Shown one piece after another: positions 38,926-49,100 of a DNA stretch of 64,000 nt. Numbering within the stretch: position 1 is the first letter of the stretch; each line of letters starts with the position of its first letter. The translations under genes were made by a program, and so were the position numbers. The notes under the pieces were generated by a model. That model searched no databases. It was not told the origin of the DNA and worked only from the letters and a program-made list of their open reading frames with translations. This DNA comes from JARRKC01 sp037388505 (lineage in GTDB: Bacteria; Acidobacteriota; UBA6911; RPQK01; JAPXNP01), in contig JARRKC010000033.1 in NCBI GenBank assembly GCA_037388505.1, forward strand, positions 27,424 through 91,423, written 5' to 3'.

Positions 38926-41354
38926 GAGGATCCGTTCGCCGATCGGCACTGATAGGATGCTGTCTCGCTCTGCTGTGCGCCGTGCCCCGCGCGCAGGACG
39001 AGTCCGCACGGGCTCTCGATCAGATGCAGAAGGGTCGGTGGGACCAGGCCGAAGAGACTCTGGCATCGGCCAGCGGTCAGAGTGTCTCCCACGCCGGCGC
39101 CCTGGCCCTGCGCCTGCGCATCGAACTACTCGAGCGCCGGGGCCGGTACGAGGAAGCCCGCAACGTGGCCGCTGGCCTGCTTCGTCTCTACCAGTCCGGC
39201 CTGCTGGAGTCGGCCTCGGATCTCGGCCAGGCTGCGTACGCCGCCTGGCGCCTGCAGCGCTGGGAGGATGCCAATGACATCTTCATCCGCGCTTCTCAGA
39301 TGGACGAGGTTCCGCTCTCGATGTATGTGGACTGGGGCGAGCTCTACCTGGAGAAATACAACCCGGCCGAAGCCGAAGGCATTTTCAAAGACGGCCTGGA
39401 AGCGGCATCGAAGGAGTATGACGGCATACAGCGCTGGTCGAAGGCGGATCTCGACCTTGGTCTCGCGAAGGCCCTCGATGCAGAGTCCAGTCCCGGCATG
39501 AAGGAGGTTCTGACCAAGGCCCTGAATCTCGCTCCGGAGAACCCCAGGATTGCGGCCTACCGCGGCCGGCTTGCCCTGGGCGAAGAGGATTGGGACAAGG
39601 CCGCTGAGATCGCCGATCAGGGCTTGAAGACGACACCCGGCTTCCTGGAACTTCTGGAAATCCGCAGTGCGGCAGCGTTCTTCTCGGGACAGGACGAGGA
39701 GTTCAAACGCGCTCGTGCCGAACTCGAGAAGGTCAACCCCAAAGACGCCGACCTCTATGAGCTGCTCGGTGATCTCTGCGTGGCGAACCGGCGGCTCGAG
39801 GACTCCGTCCAGCAGTACAGCCACGCCCTCGAGCTGAACCCGCAACAATGGTCGGCCCTGGCTTCCCGAGGGATCAACCGGCTGCGCCTGGGCGACGAGG
39901 ACGCCGGGAAGGCCGATCTCGAAGAGGCTTACGCCAAAGACCCTTACAACATCTGGACCGTCAACACGCTTCGGCTGGTTGACAGCTTCAGCCGGTTTGA
40001 TCGCATTCAGGATGGTCAATTCTCCATCAAACTCAGCCGGAAGGAGTCGGCCGTCCTGAAGCCCTACGTCGAGGAACTCCTGCATCGGAGCCTCGAGACC
40101 CTCGAGCAGCGCTACCAGCATCCGGTCGACCATCCGATCGTCTTCGAGATGTATCCGGATCATGAGGACTTCGCGGTAAGAACGCTCGGCCTTCCTGGGT
40201 TGGGTGCCCTCGGGGCGACCTTTGGGCGAATCGTGGCCATGGACTCTCCCTCGGCCCGACCGCCGGGCACGTTCCACTGGGGGTCGACGCTGTGGCACGA
40301 GATGGCCCATGTCGTTACCCTTTCGCTGAGCAACGATCGGGTTCCGAGGTGGTTTACCGAAGGCCTTTCGATGATGGAGGAGAGGAGTGCCGGCCCGGGT
40401 TGGGGAGACCCGCTCACCGTGCAGTTCGTCCGTACCTACGAAAAGGGCAAACTCCTCCCCCTCAAAGACCTGAATTCCGGCTTCATCCATCCCGAGACTC
40501 CCGAGCAGATCTCGATCAGCTACTTCCAGGCTGGCTGGCTCTGCCGGTGGATGGCGGGCCAATATGGGATGCCCAAGATTCGCGAAATGCTGATCGCGTT
40601 CGCCAAGGGTGAAAAGGATGAAACCGTCTTCAAGGAAGTCCTCGGCAAGACCGAAGACGAGGTGGATGTGCTGTTTCACCAGGAGCTGTCAAAGACGCTC
40701 GACCCCTTGCTGCCCAAGCTTCAGGAGGTCAAGCTGGAATCGAATGATCAAGCCGGCCTGAACAAGGCCCTCGAAACGCATCCCGACAACTTCTACCTCA
40801 ATCTGGCGCTGGGCAGCTCCTTGATCGCGAAGGAAGACTATCAGGGAGCGATCGAGCCCCTGCAAAGAGCCATTGACAGCTTTCCGTGGGCGGTCGATTC
40901 GAAGGGTCCCTATGCTCTCCTGAGCGAGGCCTATGAGAAGCTGAGTGATGAGGAGGCGACCGGCAAGGTCCTTGCCGCCTGGTGGAATCACTCTCCGCTC
41001 AATATCGAAACGGGCCTCAAGCTGGCGCGCATCCTTGCGAAGCAGGAGCGAACCGACGAGGCGCGGCAGGTTCTCGAGCAGGCGCTCTACGTCGATCCTC
41101 TATCGGCCCCCCTTCATGAACAGCTCGGGGATCTCTGCCTGCAGTCCGAGCGCCTCGACGAGGCCGTTCGTGAGTTTCGGGCGCTGGTCGCCCTCAAACC
41201 GGCTGATGAGGCATCGGCACACTTCCACCTGGCCAAAGCGCTCTTTCTTGCCGGGTCACCTCAGCAGGCCCGGATGCAGGTTCTTCTCTCACTCGAACTC
41301 GCCCCCTCCTATGAGGAGGCACAGCGACTGCTCCTGGAGATTTCACGCCAATGA
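38922..41354 (+). CDS. TPR protein with a peptidase MA-like HExxH domain
   Basis: 810 residues: signal peptide (about 5-24), TPR-like repeats (about 28-350), a gluzincin-type peptidase domain, then further TPRs (about 580-808). The zinc motif is WHEMAHVV (His459, Glu460, His463), with Glu480 in RWFTEGLSMMEE as the likely third ligand, as in peptidase MA family proteins. The repeats suggest binding of other envelope proteins. It overlaps the neighbours on both sides by 4 bases. Second predicted peptidase in the locus. Confidence 0.85.
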   Translation: MRGSVRRSALIGCCLALLCAVPRAQDESARALDQMQKGRWDQAEETLASASGQSVSHAGALALRLRIELLERRGRYEEARNVAAGLLRLYQSGLLESASDLGQAAYAAWRLQRWEDANDIFIRASQMDEVPLSMYVDWGELYLEKYNPAEAEGIFKDGLEAASKEYDGIQRWSKADLDLGLAKALDAESSPGMKEVLTKALNLAPENPRIAAYRGRLALGEEDWDKAAEIADQGLKTTPGFLELLEIRSAAAFFSGQDEEFKRARAELEKVNPKDADLYELLGDLCVANRRLEDSVQQYSHALELNPQQWSALASRGINRLRLGDEDAGKADLEEAYAKDPYNIWTVNTLRLVDSFSRFDRIQDGQFSIKLSRKESAVLKPYVEELLHRSLETLEQRYQHPVDHPIVFEMYPDHEDFAVRTLGLPGLGALGATFGRIVAMDSPSARPPGTFHWGSTLWHEMAHVVTLSLSNDRVPRWFTEGLSMMEERSAGPGWGDPLTVQFVRTYEKGKLLPLKDLNSGFIHPETPEQISISYFQAGWLCRWMAGQYGMPKIREMLIAFAKGEKDETVFKEVLGKTEDEVDVLFHQELSKTLDPLLPKLQEVKLESNDQAGLNKALETHPDNFYLNLALGSSLIAKEDYQGAIEPLQRAIDSFPWAVDSKGPYALLSEAYEKLSDEEATGKVLAAWWNHSPLNIETGLKLARILAKQERTDEARQVLEQALYVDPLSAPLHEQLGDLCLQSERLDEAVREFRALVALKPADEASAHFHLAKALFLAGSPQQARMQVLLSLELAPSYEEAQRLLLEISRQ

Positions 41355-42112
41355 TCGACCTGCGCAAAGCCGCCATTCTCGGCCTGGGCCTGCTCGCGGT
41401 GAGCACCCTACCTGTCGGTCTGCGCGCCGACGACGCGGCCAACAATCCGTCAGCCATCGATGAAAACGTCTTCAACTTCGTCAGGATCCGATACAACGGC
41501 TTCGCCGGGATCGGAATGTGGGGTGCGGGCAACTGGGTTCAGCCCTGGGCGCACGACTATCCCCGGGCCGAAAAGAACTTTCTGAAGATCCTGTCGGAGA
41601 TGACCGGCATCGAGACGACGCCGCATTCCTATCTGATCCTGAATTTGGATGATCCACACATCATGGACTATCCGGTTTTGTATGTGAGCGAGCCCGGATA
41701 CTGGAATTGCACCCAGGCGGAGACCGATAACCTTCGTGAGTACCTGAATCGCGGAGGCTTCGTGATCTTCGACGACTTTCGAGATGCACCGGGCGAATGG
41801 GACGCCTTCTCCGGCTGCATGAAGCAGGTATTCCCCGATCGGCCTCTGGAAGTTCTGACCGCCGATCATCCCGTGTTCCACTGCTTTTACGACATCGACA
41901 GCCTGGACATGGTGCCGCCCTATGAGGAACCGGGAAAGCCGACCTTCTACGGCATGTCCGATCCTGCGGGACGGCTCCAGGTCGTCGCCAATTTCAACAA
42001 CGATATCGGAGACTACTGGGAATGGTCGGATCAGAGTTGGGTTCCGATCCGACTTTCGAATGAAGCCTATAAATTCGGGATCAACTACATCATCTACGCG
42101 ATGACACATTAG
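41351..42112 (+). CDS. DUF4159 family secreted protein
   Basis: 253 residues: signal peptide (about 1-25), then the DUF4159 core (FNFVRIRYNGFAGIGMWG...WAHDYPRAEKNFLKILSEMTGI...DYPVLYVSEPGYWNCTQAETDNLREYLNRGGFVIFDDF). DUF4159 has a GATase-like flavodoxin fold without an established catalytic residue and is nearly always linked to MoxR/DUF58/VWA genes. The end is WVPIRLSNEAYKFGINYIIYAMTH. Coupled to the TPR gene by a 4-base overlap. Confidence 0.88.
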   Translation: MIDLRKAAILGLGLLAVSTLPVGLRADDAANNPSAIDENVFNFVRIRYNGFAGIGMWGAGNWVQPWAHDYPRAEKNFLKILSEMTGIETTPHSYLILNLDDPHIMDYPVLYVSEPGYWNCTQAETDNLREYLNRGGFVIFDDFRDAPGEWDAFSGCMKQVFPDRPLEVLTADHPVFHCFYDIDSLDMVPPYEEPGKPTFYGMSDPAGRLQVVANFNNDIGDYWEWSDQSWVPIRLSNEAYKFGINYIIYAMTH

Positions 42113-42129
42113 CCCCTTCGGGAGAATGC

Positions 42130-43155
42130 ATGACGACACCCAGCGAAGTTCGAGATTCAAACATTGCTGAGCAGATTGACGCCCTTCTCGGTTCCCAGAA
42201 GCGGATCCTCAATGAGATCCGCAAGGTCATCGTGGGGCAGGACGAGATCATCGAGCAGGTCCTGATCTCCATTTTCGTGGGCGGACACTGTCTGATCACC
42301 GGACTACCCGGTCTGGCAAAGACGCTTCTGGTGCGAACGATTTCCCAGACCTTGGGCCTGTCCTTCAAACGCATCCAGTTCACGCCCGATCTCATGCCCG
42401 CCGACATCACGGGCACAGAGATCATCGAAGAAGACCGAAGCACCGGCCGGCGCCAGCTGGAATTCGTTCCGGGGCCGATCTTCGCCAATCTGATCCTGGC
42501 GGACGAGATCAACCGAACGCCTCCCAAGACGCAGGCCGCCCTGCTCGAAGCGATGCAGGAGAAACGGGTCACGGTCGGCGGGAAGACCTTCCACCTCGCG
42601 CCGCCCTTCTTCGTGCTGGCGACCCAGAATCCGATCGAACTGGAAGGGACCTACCCCCTGCCGGAGGCTCAGCTCGATCGCTTCATGCTCAACATCGTGA
42701 TCGATTATCTCGGCGAGGAGGACGAGGTCGACGTCGTCAAGCGAACGACCTCCTCCGAACCCGCCGAAATCCAGCAGGTCGTGGCCGGCGAAGACATCGT
42801 TCGCTACCAGGAACTGGTGCGGCAGATTCCCGCCTCCGACGAGGTGACCCGCTATGCCGTGCGCCTGGTTCGGGCCTCCCGGCCCGGCGCACCCGAGGCG
42901 CCCGAATTCATCACCGAGTGGCTGAACTACGGCGCCAGCCTTCGCGCCTCGCAGTTCCTGGTGCTGGCGGGCAAGGCGCGGGCGCTGATGTACAACCGCT
43001 ACAACGTCGCCTTCGAGGACATTCGGGCTCTGGCCAAACCGGTGCTGCGGCATCGGATCCTGACGAATTTCCATGCCGAGTCCGAGAACGTGAAGACGGA
43101 CGCGATCATCGAACGACTGCTCGAGGTCATCAAGCCGGCCGCTTCGGGAGTATAG
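42130..43155 (+). CDS. MoxR-family AAA+ ATPase
   Basis: 341 residues. Walker A GLPGLAKT, Walker B LILADEINRTPPKTQAALLEAMQE, sensor 1 LATQNPIE, and the QLDRFMLNI segment define the MoxR subgroup; the lid domain is helical (ASQFLVLAGKARALMYNRYNVAFEDIRALA). MoxR proteins are chaperone-like ATPases that act with VWA partners to insert metals or assemble complexes. Genes on both sides encode such partners. Start ATG 42130 follows the DUF4159 stop by 17 bases. Confidence 0.94.
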   Translation: MTTPSEVRDSNIAEQIDALLGSQKRILNEIRKVIVGQDEIIEQVLISIFVGGHCLITGLPGLAKTLLVRTISQTLGLSFKRIQFTPDLMPADITGTEIIEEDRSTGRRQLEFVPGPIFANLILADEINRTPPKTQAALLEAMQEKRVTVGGKTFHLAPPFFVLATQNPIELEGTYPLPEAQLDRFMLNIVIDYLGEEDEVDVVKRTTSSEPAEIQQVVAGEDIVRYQELVRQIPASDEVTRYAVRLVRASRPGAPEAPEFITEWLNYGASLRASQFLVLAGKARALMYNRYNVAFEDIRALAKPVLRHRILTNFHAESENVKTDAIIERLLEVIKPAASGV

Positions 43156-43158
43156 ACC

Positions 43159-44067
43159 GTGATTTCGCGATCAACGCCACTGACCAGTCGCTTCATCGAT
43201 CCACGGATCCTCGCTGCCAGCAGCAACCTGCAGCTGATTGCCCGCACGGTCGTCGAGGGATTCGTCGCCGGCCTGCATCGGTCCCCGTACCACGGATTCA
43301 GCCTCGAGTTTTCGGAGTATCGAGAGTACACGCCGGGAGACGATATCCGACAGGTGGACTGGAAGATCTTCGGACGTTCCGATCGCTTCTACGTCAAGAA
43401 GTTCCAGGGTGACACCAACACCCAGATCTTCCTCCTGCTCGACACCAGCCGCAGCATGACGTTCTCCTCCCACGAGGTTCCCAAGATCGACTATGCCCGC
43501 TATCTCACGGCCGCGCTGGCCTATCTCGCCGTACGGCAGGGAGACGCGGTCGGTCTGTTGTCGTTCGACTCACAGATCCGCCGATTCACGCCTCCGAGAA
43601 CCCGCCACGGCCACCTGCTGACCCTGCTGCATCACCTGGAAACGATCGAGCCGAGGTCGGAGACTCAAATCAGCGAGGTCCTCGAGGAACTGTCGCGAAT
43701 GATTCGCAAGCGGAGCCTGGTGGTGATCATCAGCGACTTCTATGCCGACACGGAGTCACTGGCGAAGTCGCTCCGCTTCTTTCATCACCGGGGCAACGAC
43801 GTCCTGCTCTTCCATGTGCTCGATCCCGCCGAACTGGAAATGCCCATGGAGGGCATCTCCACACTGGAGGATATGGAGACGGGAGACCAGATTCCCTTTT
43901 CCGCCGAGCACTCACGAGCGGCCTATCTCGAAGAGATCGGCGCCCATATCCGGAATCTGAAGCGGGAGTGCCGCAACGTGCGGATCGAGTACGAACTCAT
44001 GGATTCCAGCAAGCCCCTGGATCAGGCGCTGTACCGCTATCTTTCGGCAAGGGCCAGGAGGATCTAG
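43159..44067 (+). CDS. DUF58 family protein with VWA-like domain
   Basis: 302 residues, GTG start 3 bases after the moxR stop. The DUF58 signature YREYTPGDDIRQVDWKIFGRSDRFYVKKF is followed by a MIDAS-like DTSRS (FLLLDTSRSMTF) and VVIISDFYAD. No membrane segment is visible, so it is probably cytoplasmic, consistent with direct contact with the MoxR ATPase. Its stop abuts the next ATG. Confidence 0.92.
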   Translation: MISRSTPLTSRFIDPRILAASSNLQLIARTVVEGFVAGLHRSPYHGFSLEFSEYREYTPGDDIRQVDWKIFGRSDRFYVKKFQGDTNTQIFLLLDTSRSMTFSSHEVPKIDYARYLTAALAYLAVRQGDAVGLLSFDSQIRRFTPPRTRHGHLLTLLHHLETIEPRSETQISEVLEELSRMIRKRSLVVIISDFYADTESLAKSLRFFHHRGNDVLLFHVLDPAELEMPMEGISTLEDMETGDQIPFSAEHSRAAYLEEIGAHIRNLKRECRNVRIEYELMDSSKPLDQALYRYLSARARRI

Positions 44068-46116
44068 ATGCAGTTCCTGACTCCTTTGTTTTGGATCGCA
44101 TCTGCCGCCGTCGCCATTCCGATCCTGCTCCATCTGACCCGGCGCGAGGTCAAGCGACCGATCCCCTTCGCCTCGCTCATGTTCCTGAAGCGCATCCCGG
44201 TGCAGGAGTTTCGGCGGCGCAAGGTCCGTCACTGGCTGCTTCTGGCGCTTCGCTGCCTGGCGCTGCTGGCCCTGGTTGCCGCGTTCTCTCGGCCCGTCAT
44301 CAATCGGTTGTTCTTGGCCCAAGTGGCCGGCACGGCCACAAGATCCACGGTCATACTCGTCGATCATTCGCTGAGCATGTCCCGACCCGCAGTCTGGAAG
44401 AGGGCCGGCTCTCAGGTTTCGGATACGATTTCGGCACTCGACCGCGGTGATGAGGGCTGCCTGATCGCCTTCGGCACTCGAGGGACGAGAGACGTTTCTC
44501 AGCTGGAGGCAGCGGCTCAGCGGCGGTTACAGTCCAGTTTCGAGGCGACTTCCTACATCGCAGGCCTGCGTACGGCAGTCGAACAGCTGGCACAGGCCCA
44601 CAACCAGTTCAAACAGATCGTCCTGGTGTCGGACCTGCAATCGTCGGGTCTGAAGGAATCGCTGAGCGACCTCGAGATCCCCGCTGATGTCGATCTAAAG
44701 GTGAAGGACGTGGGCCAGGACGCCCGGAATGTGTACATCGACAGCGTGCGTGTCGAACGGGACATCTACGCGGCACAGTATCCTCACACCATAGTCGTCC
44801 GCCTGGCTTCGAGCACACCTGAGGGTGATTCGGCGGCTGGCTCCCGGGGCACGGCCCAGCTCTTCCTTGCCGATCAGCTCAAGGACGAGCAGAAATTCAC
44901 TTTGAGCGATGCGGGCACGGCAACGGTCGATTTCAAACCCTTTACGATTGACGACGGCGTGACGCGCGGGCGTCTCGTGATCGATTCCGAGGACGATCTT
45001 CCAGCCGACGACACCTGGAACTTCACGATCGAGAAGAAGACCCCCTTTGAGGTGCAGCTCGTCACCGACGGCGGAGCCCAGGAGGATTCCGTCTTCCTGC
45101 GCCAGGCGCTTTCGTCGGGCGCCAACCTTCCTTTCGCCGTCCGCCAGATCGCTGCTCATGGAGCCCTGAACCTGAAAGACACACGCGTGGTCATTCTCAG
45201 CGACCTCAGCCGAATACCGGGACTGAAGGCTCTCGAAGAATTCGTCCGGCAGGGAGGAGGACTCATCGTCTGTCTGGGTTCCGATACGCAGCCCGACAGC
45301 TACCCGAAGTCCGACCTTCTTCCCGGGAGACTGGTCCAAAAGCAGTACGGGAGAGCGGGCGGCAACGAGTTCGTCACGCTGTCGGACATGCAACGGGACC
45401 ACCCGGTGTTCGCCCCCTTCAAAGTGACCGGTTTCGCAGCGCTCAACGCGGTGCGGTTCTATGGCTATTGGGAGGTCGAGCCCAACCCGGACGGCACGGT
45501 TCTCGCCAGCTTCTCATCGGGTCGGCCGGCACTGGTGGAGCATCCACTGGGCGAGGGTCGCGTGCTGCTGTTCGCGTCCTCCCTGGGCCGCGTTTGGTCC
45601 GATTTCCCGATTCGCAGCTCGTACGTTCCCTTTTGGCAGGAGCTGGTGCAGTATGCCGCGGACTGGAAAGGGCGTCCCTCCCAGTTCCAGGTCGACGAAG
45701 TCTTTTCGCTGACCGGCTGGGAGAACGGTTCGCGAACCGACACAAAGCACCGATGGGAGATGCTCGATCCCGGCGGTCGCCGCATGATCGGACTGGCGCA
45801 GAGTGACCCCGACTACGTAATGCTGGAAACGCCGGGCTATTATGAGTTACGTTGGGAAAAGACAACCGATTGGGTTGCGGTCAATGTCGACCGATCCGAA
45901 TCCGACCTGAGCCGCGTTCGTGCCGGAGAGATGCTGTCCGCTTTACGGAATACGCAGATGCGACCCGGATCAGCGAATCGGGCCGCGACTCCGGATGAAA
46001 CGACGGTAGAGCCGCTTTGGCCTTTCCTGCTGGGCCTGGCGCTGATCTTGCTGTTGGCCGAGTCGTTGGTCGCAAATCGAGTCGGCCGGCAAATCTCTGA
46101 AACGACCGGGACCTAG
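44068..46116 (+). CDS. BatA-like membrane VWA protein
   Basis: 682 residues. N-terminal BatA domain (FLTPLFWIASAAVAIPILLHLTRREVKRPIPFASLMFLKRIP) with two membrane helices (about 6-24, 53-72), VWA domain with MIDAS DHSLS in TVILVDHSLSMSRP, then a GATase-like region (TRVVILSDLSRI...GGGLIVCLGSD) and a C-terminal membrane helix (about 645-663). The topology mirrors the protein at 35.7 kb, and the two may be distant paralogues. Acts with MoxR and DUF58 in the family model. Confidence 0.88.
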   Translation: MQFLTPLFWIASAAVAIPILLHLTRREVKRPIPFASLMFLKRIPVQEFRRRKVRHWLLLALRCLALLALVAAFSRPVINRLFLAQVAGTATRSTVILVDHSLSMSRPAVWKRAGSQVSDTISALDRGDEGCLIAFGTRGTRDVSQLEAAAQRRLQSSFEATSYIAGLRTAVEQLAQAHNQFKQIVLVSDLQSSGLKESLSDLEIPADVDLKVKDVGQDARNVYIDSVRVERDIYAAQYPHTIVVRLASSTPEGDSAAGSRGTAQLFLADQLKDEQKFTLSDAGTATVDFKPFTIDDGVTRGRLVIDSEDDLPADDTWNFTIEKKTPFEVQLVTDGGAQEDSVFLRQALSSGANLPFAVRQIAAHGALNLKDTRVVILSDLSRIPGLKALEEFVRQGGGLIVCLGSDTQPDSYPKSDLLPGRLVQKQYGRAGGNEFVTLSDMQRDHPVFAPFKVTGFAALNAVRFYGYWEVEPNPDGTVLASFSSGRPALVEHPLGEGRVLLFASSLGRVWSDFPIRSSYVPFWQELVQYAADWKGRPSQFQVDEVFSLTGWENGSRTDTKHRWEMLDPGGRRMIGLAQSDPDYVMLETPGYYELRWEKTTDWVAVNVDRSESDLSRVRAGEMLSALRNTQMRPGSANRAATPDETTVEPLWPFLLGLALILLLAESLVANRVGRQISETTGT

Positions 46117-46130
46117 AAACGAGGGAAGCG

Positions 46131-49100
46131 ATGACTCCTCTCGACGCATTGCTGAAGGAAGCCAGACAAAAGATCCAACGTGAGCGCTTGCTGAGAGGAA
46201 CTGCCATCGTCTTGGGGTATTTCCTCGCGGCCTTCCTGCTCTCGACTTATTTCCTCGCTTCGAACAACTTTTCGGAGAGCACGGTCTTCTGGTGTCGGAT
46301 CTGTTTCGGCGGCGGTCTCCTGCTGGCGGTGTGGCGCTTTCTGCTGCGGCCTCTGTTCCGGCGGCCGTCGTCCATCCAAGTCGCCCGCTTCCTCGAGGAA
46401 CGGTATCCACGGCTCGAACAGCGACTCTCGACAGCCGTTGAAATCACGGGACCCGGTTCGCGGACTCATCCGGATCTACGGGCATTGATTCGGCGGGACG
46501 CCGTGCGCCAGGCGCAACTGACTCCACAGCCTCGCTTCTATTGGCCTCGCATCGCCGGAGCGGCAACCGTCTCCGTTTTCGCCATTCTGCTGACATCAAC
46601 CCTCTTGCTGGTCACGGGACCATTGGAATTTCGATTCGGTCTGGAACGTCTCCTCGGCGACTGGTTCGATCGGACCGAACAGCCCCTGTACCGCATCGAT
46701 GTCACCCCGGGGACGACGACGGTGGCCGAACGGGCGGATGTCCAAATCCGGGCTCTTCCCATGGGTTTCGAACCGTCCGAGGTCCACATCTTTGCGCTCT
46801 ATCCGGGTAATCCACAGTGGGAATCAACGCGCATGGTGGCTCAACCGGGGGCATCGGACTTTTCGTTCCTGTTCTTCGACGTCCGGGAAGCATTCCAGTA
46901 CTACGTTGAGGCCGACGGTATTCGGTCGCCGGAATTCCGAGTCGGCGTCTCCAGTATCCCGAGAGTCACCCGATCCAGAATCACTTTGCACTTCCCTTCC
47001 TATACCGGATTGTCCGATGCCGTCCTGGATAACGAAACCCAGATCAGAGCAGTCGAGGGCACCAAGGTCGAGATGACGGTGGAGACCGATCGGCCTGCGG
47101 CGGCCGGCCTTCTGAAGTTCGAAAACAGCGATGACATCAAGCTGGAGCCCTCGGGAGCGAAAACCTTTCGGGCGAGCTTTGAGATTACTCGGGACGACTA
47201 CTTCCGAGTCCACCTGACCAACAGCGAACAGATCACCAGCCCGGCTTCGGACGAGTACGGCATCGAGGCCTATAAGGATCAGCCTCCGGTCCTCTCCTTC
47301 ACCTATCCAGGACGGGACAGGCCGGTGACGAACATCGAGGAAGTCTTCTCCGAAGTGAAGGCCGAGGACGACTACGGACTTCGGAAGCTCGAACTGCACT
47401 ATTCGGTCAACGGAGGCGAGGATCAGACGGTTCCACTCGGTCTGACGCCGGGTGCCAAACAGGCGACCGATTCGCATACGTTCTACCTGGAGGACTACTC
47501 CCTACAGCCCGGAGACTACATCTCGTACTTCGCTCGCGCCCGGGATGCCGTCTCGTCATCGACCACGGATATCTTCTTTCTCGAGGTCGAACCCTTCGAT
47601 CGGATCATCCGCCAGAGTCAGATGAGTCAATCAGGAGGGCAACAGCAGCAACAGGGCCTTCAGCTTTCGAGGCGGGAAAAGCAGATCGTCGTTGCGACCT
47701 TCTCTCTGGTCGAGGACGACCACCCCGACCCGAAGGAAATGGCCGAGGACAGCCAGACACTCGCTCTGGTGCAGCAGCGCCTTCAGGCCGAGGCTCAGAC
47801 CATGGTGGAGCGGATCGAGCGACGCGGCATGTCGAACGCAGACCCACGTTTCGGGAAGTTGGTCGAGAACATGAAGCAGGCCATCGACCACATGACGCCG
47901 GCTCACCTCTCCCTGAACCGGACCGACCCCAGAGAGGCGCTGCCCGAGGAGCAGAAAGCACTGCAGTACCTGATGCGCGCCGAGAAGATCTTCAATGAGG
48001 TCCAGGTCTCGCTGTCAAACGGCTCAGGCTCAGCCAATAACCTGTCTCCCGAGGATCTGGCCGACCTCGTCGATCTCGAATTGGATCGAACCAAGAATCA
48101 GTATGAAACCCTCCAGCGGAACCGCCAGGAGCAGCGTGACGAACAGATCGATGAGGCGCTGGAGAAGCTCAAGGAACTGGCCCGCCGGCAACAGCAGCAG
48201 GCCGAGCGCCAACGGCGCCAGGCCATGTCCGGCGGAGGCGGCGGACAGGCCTCTCAGCAGGAGATGATCGACGAGATGGAGAAGCTCGCGCGGGAGTTGG
48301 CCCGCCTCTCCCGCAATCGATCGGATCAGCAACTGTCCCGGATCAGTCGCGAACTGAGCAGGGCCGCCCGGGACCTGCGTCAGTCCGCCAGTTCCGGTCA
48401 GTCCAGTCAGGAATCGCAGCGGCTGGCGCAGCAGGCTGCGGAACGGCTGCGTCAGGCGCAGGAGGCTCTCTCGCAACAACGGCAGTCCCAGGCTCGACAG
48501 GATTTGCAGGACCTGCAACAGGCCTCGAACCAGTTGGCGGAGAGCCAAAAGGAGGTGGTCCGGGAGCTGGGGTCGATCAAACAGCCTGCCGCGGGAACGG
48601 ACCCGTCGTTCGATTTCTACAATCAAATCCGCGAGCTCTACTCGAAGAAGCAGGGACTGCAGCGCGACCTCCAGGAGCTCGAAGGTAAACTCCATCAGTC
48701 CGCCAAACGGCTGGAGAAGGATGAACCGGGGGCCGCGCGGCGCCTGAAGGATGCGGGACTGGATATTCGGGATCAACGGATTCCCGACAAGATGCGCGAG
48801 GGTTCAGAACTGATGGCGGGGGGCCTGCTGGGCTTTGCGCGGCGGCGCGAACAGGACGTACAGCAGGATCTCGAGAAGCTGGCAGAGAAGATCCAAGACG
48901 CTCGGAACGCGCTCGGCACCGAGCCTCAGCAGAGCGAAGATCGGCTGCGACAGGCCCTGACGCAGGCCGGCAGCCTGGTGGAACAACTGGAGTCGCTCAG
49001 GCAGCGTCTTCAGGGAAAGGAAGAACCCGGTCGGCAACCCTCGTCCCAGGAACCCTCACAGGCAGCACGATCGCAACAGCAGGAAGGTCAGCAGCCCGGC

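Noticed and set aside
39126..40679. A 517-residue minus-strand ORF opposite the TPR-peptidase gene
   Set aside because: It is antisense to the HExxH and TPR coding sequence, with no ribosome site or homology.
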